Origin: Anolis sagrei
Taxonomy: Eukaryota > Chordata > Lepidosauria > Squamata > Anolidae
Assembly: GCF_037176765.1 (NCBI RefSeq)
Contig: NC_090022.1
Span: 49,787,209-49,851,208 of the forward strand
Reading direction: 5' to 3'
Length of the DNA: 64,000 bases
Shown here: piece after piece, positions 60,890-64,000 of the stretch
Layout of the letters: every line of letters begins with the position of its first letter
Numbering within the stretch: position 1 is the stretch's first letter
Notes under the pieces: generated by a model
The model's input: the letters and a program-made list of their open reading frames with translations, nothing else
Told to the model about the DNA's origin: nothing
The model's database searches: none
Position numbers and translations under genes: made by a program

Positions 60890-60925
60890 TCTCTGTTTAA
60901 AAAGTTTGAGGACCCCTGATCTAAA
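60890..60925. mobile_element. hAT-type terminal fragment
   Basis: CTGTTTAAAAAGTTTGAGGA then CCCCTGATC, identical to the right terminus of the 44,748 element. Confidence 0.6.
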
Positions 60926-61124
60926 TGGTCTTTCCTGATACACTTCTACTGCATTCCCACCCAGCAGAGTTAAGAATGGAGGATGATGGGAGCTGCAGAT
61001 AGTATGATAGCTGGATCAGGAAGCTCCGAGCGTTACAGAGATGCCGCAAAGGTGGTTGTGAATAAGGGAAGAGAGGAAGCAGAGGGAAGCAGGGAGAGCG
61101 AAGGAAGGATAGAAAGGAGGGGAT

Positions 61125-61591
61125 GCTTAGGGTAAGGGTTAGGGAAAGGTTTAGGGTTTGGGTTATGGTAAGGGTTAGGGTTTGCGTAAGTGGTTAGGCT
61201 TAGACTTACGGTATGGTTCAGTGGTTAGGCTTAGGCTTACGGCATGGTTCAGGGTTAGGTTAAGGTTTAGGGCTTGGGTTACGGTTAGGGTAAGGTTTAG
61301 GGTTTGTGTAAGGTTTAGGGTAAGGGTTTGGGTAAGGTTTAGGGTTTGGGTAAGGGGTTAGGCTTAGGCTTATGGTATGGTTCAGGATAAGGGTAAGGTT
61401 TAGTGTTTGGGTTTACGTTAGGATAAGGTTTAGGGTTTGTGTAAGGTTTAGGGTAAGGGGTTAGGCTTACGGTACCGTTCAGGGTTCGGGCAAGGTTTAG
61501 GATTTATGCATAAGGGTTTGGGTAAGGTTTAGGGTTTGGGTAAGGGGTTAGGCTTAGGCTTATGGTACGGTTCAGGGTTAGGGTAAAGGTT
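61125..61591 (+). repeat. Degenerate telomere-like tract (TTAGGG variants)
   Basis: About 465 bp of GGTTAGGG, GGTTTAGGG, GGTAAGG and GGCTTAGGC variants, all G-rich on the + strand. A 60-70 bp block at 61,321 recurs almost exactly at 61,511, a 190-bp higher-order period. Confidence 0.85.
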
Positions 61592-61794
61592 TCACCATTA
61601 AAGAATTCTTACATTCCTTCTATATTATCTGTCTCTAGCCTGGCTTACATTAGCCAGGTCTCTCTTGCGCTCCCAAAAGAGCGATGCAGCATCTTCGTAG
61701 CTCGGAGCTTCTGGACCCAGCTATCATACTATTGCTGAGCTGCAGTCCTTTCAGCATTTTGGGGAGCAACACCTATGAAATAACCATTGTTGGG

Positions 61795-61885
61795 AAGCAA
61801 TTTGGACTACATCTACACTGTAGAATTAAGGCAGTGTCACACCACTTTAACCACCGTGGCTCAATGCAATGAGTTCACTGTATTT
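61795..61885. mobile_element. MITE family B, half copy
   Basis: GGACTACATCTACACTGTAG, TTAAGGCAGTGTCACACCAC and ACCACCGTGGCTCAATGCA. Confidence 0.6.
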
Positions 61886-61934
61886 ATAGTTGGAACGACT
61901 AGACGACAAGTCCAGATAACGTTTTTAACAAGGA

Positions 61935-62457
61935 GACACTATGAATTTATATTTTATTGATTTGTTTAGTATTTATGTTATGTTTTTAATTGTATTTATG
62001 GCATTGTAAGCATTGAATTTTGCCCTGTTAACCGCCTTGGGCTTTATTTATTTGTCGTGTCAGGGCAACCAGTTATTTATATTACATTTCTAACAGAACA
62101 AAGCAAACAAACAGACAAAATACAAAATTTGTGAGTTTGGTTGTTGATTAAATGTCTCTTGACCAGTATCTGGCCACTTGGAGTGCTTCTGGTGTTGCTG
62201 CAAGAAGGTTCTCCATTGTGCATGTAGCAGGGCTCAGGTTGCATTGCAGCAGGTGGTCAGTGGTTCGTTCTTCTCCACACTCGCATGTCGTGGATTCCAC
62301 TTTGTGGCCCCATTTCTTGAGGTTGGCTCTGCATCTCGTGGTGCCAGAACGCAGTCTGTTCAGCGTCTTCCAAGTTGCCCAGTTTTCTGTGTGCCCAGGG
62401 GGGAGTCTCTCCTACGGGCTGAAAAAGGTGGTATACAAATACAGTAAGTAAATAAAT
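61935..62457 (+). mobile_element. L2-like tail split by LINE J
   Basis: 61,935-62,041 runs to CCGCCTTGGGC; the continuation TACGGGCTGAAAAAGGTGGT with AAATACAGTAAGTAAATAAA lies at 62,412-62,457. Confidence 0.5.
62042..62405 (-). mobile_element. LINE family J 3' end, minus strand
   Basis: TTTATTTGTCGTGTCAGGGC, TGGCCACTTGGAGTGCTTCT, CATGTCGTGGATTCCACTTT and TTCTGTGTGCCCAGGGG; the same as 6,010-6,250. Confidence 0.7.
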
Positions 62458-62715
62458 ATAGTTGGGTGAGGTACCAACACTCTTTGGCAGAGAAGGCGAA
62501 AGACCTTGTAAAACTACGATCATAGAATCGTAGAGTTGGAAGAGACTTCGTGGGCCATCCAGTCCACCTCCCTGCCAAGAAGCAGGAAAATCGCATTCAA
62601 AGCATCCCCGACAGATGGCCATCCAGCTTCTGTTTAAAAGCCTCCAAAGAAGAAGCCTCCATCACACCTATGGGGTCGAGGTATTGCAGCTTAAAGTGGT
62701 GTCAAGCTGAATTCC
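62458..62715. mobile_element. MITE family B split by CR1
   Basis: GTACCAACACTCTTTGGCAG at left; TTAAAGTGGTGTCAAGCTGA at right. CR1 (minus) occupies about 62,520-62,684 (ATCATAGAATCGTAGAGTTG, AGTCCACCTCCCTGCCAAG). Confidence 0.6.
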
Positions 62716-62799
62716 TTCCAAAAGTGGAAAACATCGGCTAGTTCCTCTGGCGGGAATGCACCGCATTGAAAACACCCTTCAAGGCTTTCCTGAACTTCC

Positions 62800-63110
62800 T
62801 GCAGGCTGGGTCATGTGGCCACCCGGACCGGTCACGTGCCCCTAGCGCGCCTCAGCCAATCAGGCTCCTCCCAGCACTGCCCTCTTTTTTTTTCTTTTCC
62901 TTTTCCTCTTCCTTGGCTCTTGCAAGAGGCGGCGGCGGCGAGGGAAGGCGAGGGGCGCGCGGCCCTAGCGCGTGAGTAGCAGCGGCAGGTGGGCGCCTCG
63001 TGCCAACCAACGGCCACCGCCTGAACCAGAAGGGGCGCGCGGCTGGGGGGAGGTGGGGAGGGGGAGGTTGTGGAGCCAGCCAATGGCTGCTGGAGCTTCG
63101 AAACGAGGAG
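62800..63110 (+). promoter_or_regulatory. CpG island, probable promoter and 5' exon of the next gene
   Basis: CpG-rich tract with CACGTG at 62833-62838, an inverted-CCAAT-type box (CCAAT at 62856-62860), a T-rich stretch and a GGCGGCGGCGGCG run. Strong donors follow: GTGAGT at 62972 and GTGGGC at 62989. No convincing coding frame. In mammals TATDN2 follows IRAK2 in the same orientation, so its untranslated first exon is the best guess; the identity is inferred from gene order only, and the strand is not proven. Confidence 0.5.
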
Positions 63111-63307
63111 GCCACGCCCACCATCCCTGTGGGAATGGCTTCTTCTCACTCCTCCATGTATCCTTTTCTTGGCCCCTGGCTCTGCAGTTTGCCTTCTGTA
63201 GTTTCCTTCCTGCCCCTCAGGTTGGAAGAAGGGACAGCAGAGAAGGGCAGGGGGCAGAGGTGGGGGAGGGATCCCTCCCTTTTGGTGTCTCAGGGGTTAC
63301 CTACACC

Positions 63308-63438
63308 AGGCAGGGGCAAACTTGGGCCTTCCCTCCAGGTGTTTTGGACTTCAACTCCCACAATTCCTAACAGTTAGGAATTGTGGGAGTTGAAGTCCAA
63401 AACACCTGGAGGGAATGCCCAAGTTTGCCCATGCCTGA
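63308..63438. mobile_element. Near-perfect palindromic MITE (family C)
   Basis: Arms of about 64 bp meet almost without a loop at ATTCCTAACAGTTAGGAAT. Termini CAGGCAGGGGCAAACTTGGG and the complement of CAGGCATGGGCAAACTTGGG are hAT-like. Confidence 0.7.
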
Positions 63439-63655
63439 TCCACACTTTGTAGTTTGGCACCACTTCACACTGTAGAATTAATGCAGTTTCGCACCACTTC
63501 AACCACCAGGACTCACTTGCCATGGAATTCTGGCCTCTGTCCTTCTTAAAAGGAGTTCAGCCTTCTCAAAGATCCTTGCCAGCTCCCAGGATTGAGTCAG
63601 GGTGGTTCAAGTGGTGCCAAACTGTGTTAATTCTAGTGTGGATGCACCCTAACTC
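63439..63655. mobile_element. Palindromic MITE (family B)
   Basis: GATCCACACTTTGTAGTTTG, CACTTCACACTGTAGAATTA, CCAAACTGTGTTAATTC and GTGTGGATGCACCC. Confidence 0.55.
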
Positions 63656-63734
63656 GGCCTTCTCCTTGCCACCACTAGACCAGCTTGTGGGTAGTTCATC
63701 TATGCCATTCGTTAAAGCCACAACTATTTATTTT

Positions 63735-64000
63735 ATTTATTTATTTACGACATTTATATGCCACCCTTCTCACCCCAAAGGGGACTCAAAGCGGCTTACT
63801 AGTTATATGTAAATACATTATATTTATTATATTATTAGCATAGCACAATATTAGTAACATTCATTCCCATATTGTACTGCACCAGTATACTGTAATATTA
63901 TTAGTAATATTATATGTAATATGAAATATATAATTATTATATTGTATTACATTATAATATTATCAATATTATATGTGTATACAATGTATTATATTGTCAC
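63735..64000 (-). mobile_element. AT-rich SINE/LINE tail element (family T), runs off window
   Basis: TATTTATTTACGACATTTAT, CCACCCTTCTCACCCCAAAG, then AATATTAT-rich text, the complement of the 38,935-39,262 copy. Confidence 0.5.

Noticed and set aside
62832-63377. Frames of 90-132 codons in the last CpG island
   Set aside because: Low-complexity Pro/Ala/Gly-rich translations, no homology, and they run into a palindromic MITE.

Overview
The window is a stretch of vertebrate nuclear genome, almost certainly from a squamate reptile (a lizard, possibly iguanian). Three intron-split host genes all run on the + strand. They sit in a dense bed of repeats of typical squamate kind: RTE-BovB, CR1, L2-like, R4/Dong-like and L1 LINEs, tRNA-derived SINEs, hAT and mariner-type DNA transposons, palindromic MITEs and Helitron pieces.

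Gene layout. (1) 451-8796: the last eight coding exons of THUMPD3, a tRNA guanine-N2 methyltransferase. Its first coding exon(s) lie upstream of the window and its 3'UTR probably ends near 10,110. (2) 12,772-17,548: VHL, complete in three exons, 173 residues. It starts where the short human isoform starts and lacks the human acidic repeats. A CpG-rich promoter with NRF1-type palindromes and a 9-codon upstream ORF precede it. (3) 25,412-59,604: IRAK2, complete in 13 coding exons and 693 residues: death domain, pseudokinase domain and a tail with TRAF6-type motifs. It has one GC-AG intron and an in-phase tandem acceptor at the last exon. (4) 62,800-63,110: a CpG island with CCAAT, CACGTG and a strong splice donor, probably the untranslated first exon of the next gene. 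By mammalian order this could be TATDN2.

The three genes have separate functions (tRNA modification, oxygen sensing by HIF ubiquitination, Toll/IL-1 receptor signalling), so no operon-like cooperation is implied. VHL next to IRAK2 is the conserved mammalian order. THUMPD3 lies only about 4 kb from VHL here, but much further away in human (recalled, not computed).

Introns and intergenic DNA are mostly repeats, many nested: L1 inside a SINE, hAT inside an L2-like LINE, hAT inside a MITE, CR1 inside palindromic elements, BovB inside an L2-like LINE. Several have target-site duplications readable directly. Less ordinary features are a palindromic family with unequal ends and 11-12 bp target duplications, a run of four R4/Dong-like 3' ends separated by (TAA)n and framed by a 45-bp inverted repeat, an AT-rich element packed with TTCGTTA motifs, a degenerate 460-bp telomere-like tract, and a 135-bp tandem repeat. 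No tRNA, rRNA, CRISPR or prokaryotic feature was seen. All splice sites, family calls and repeat boundaries were made by eye.
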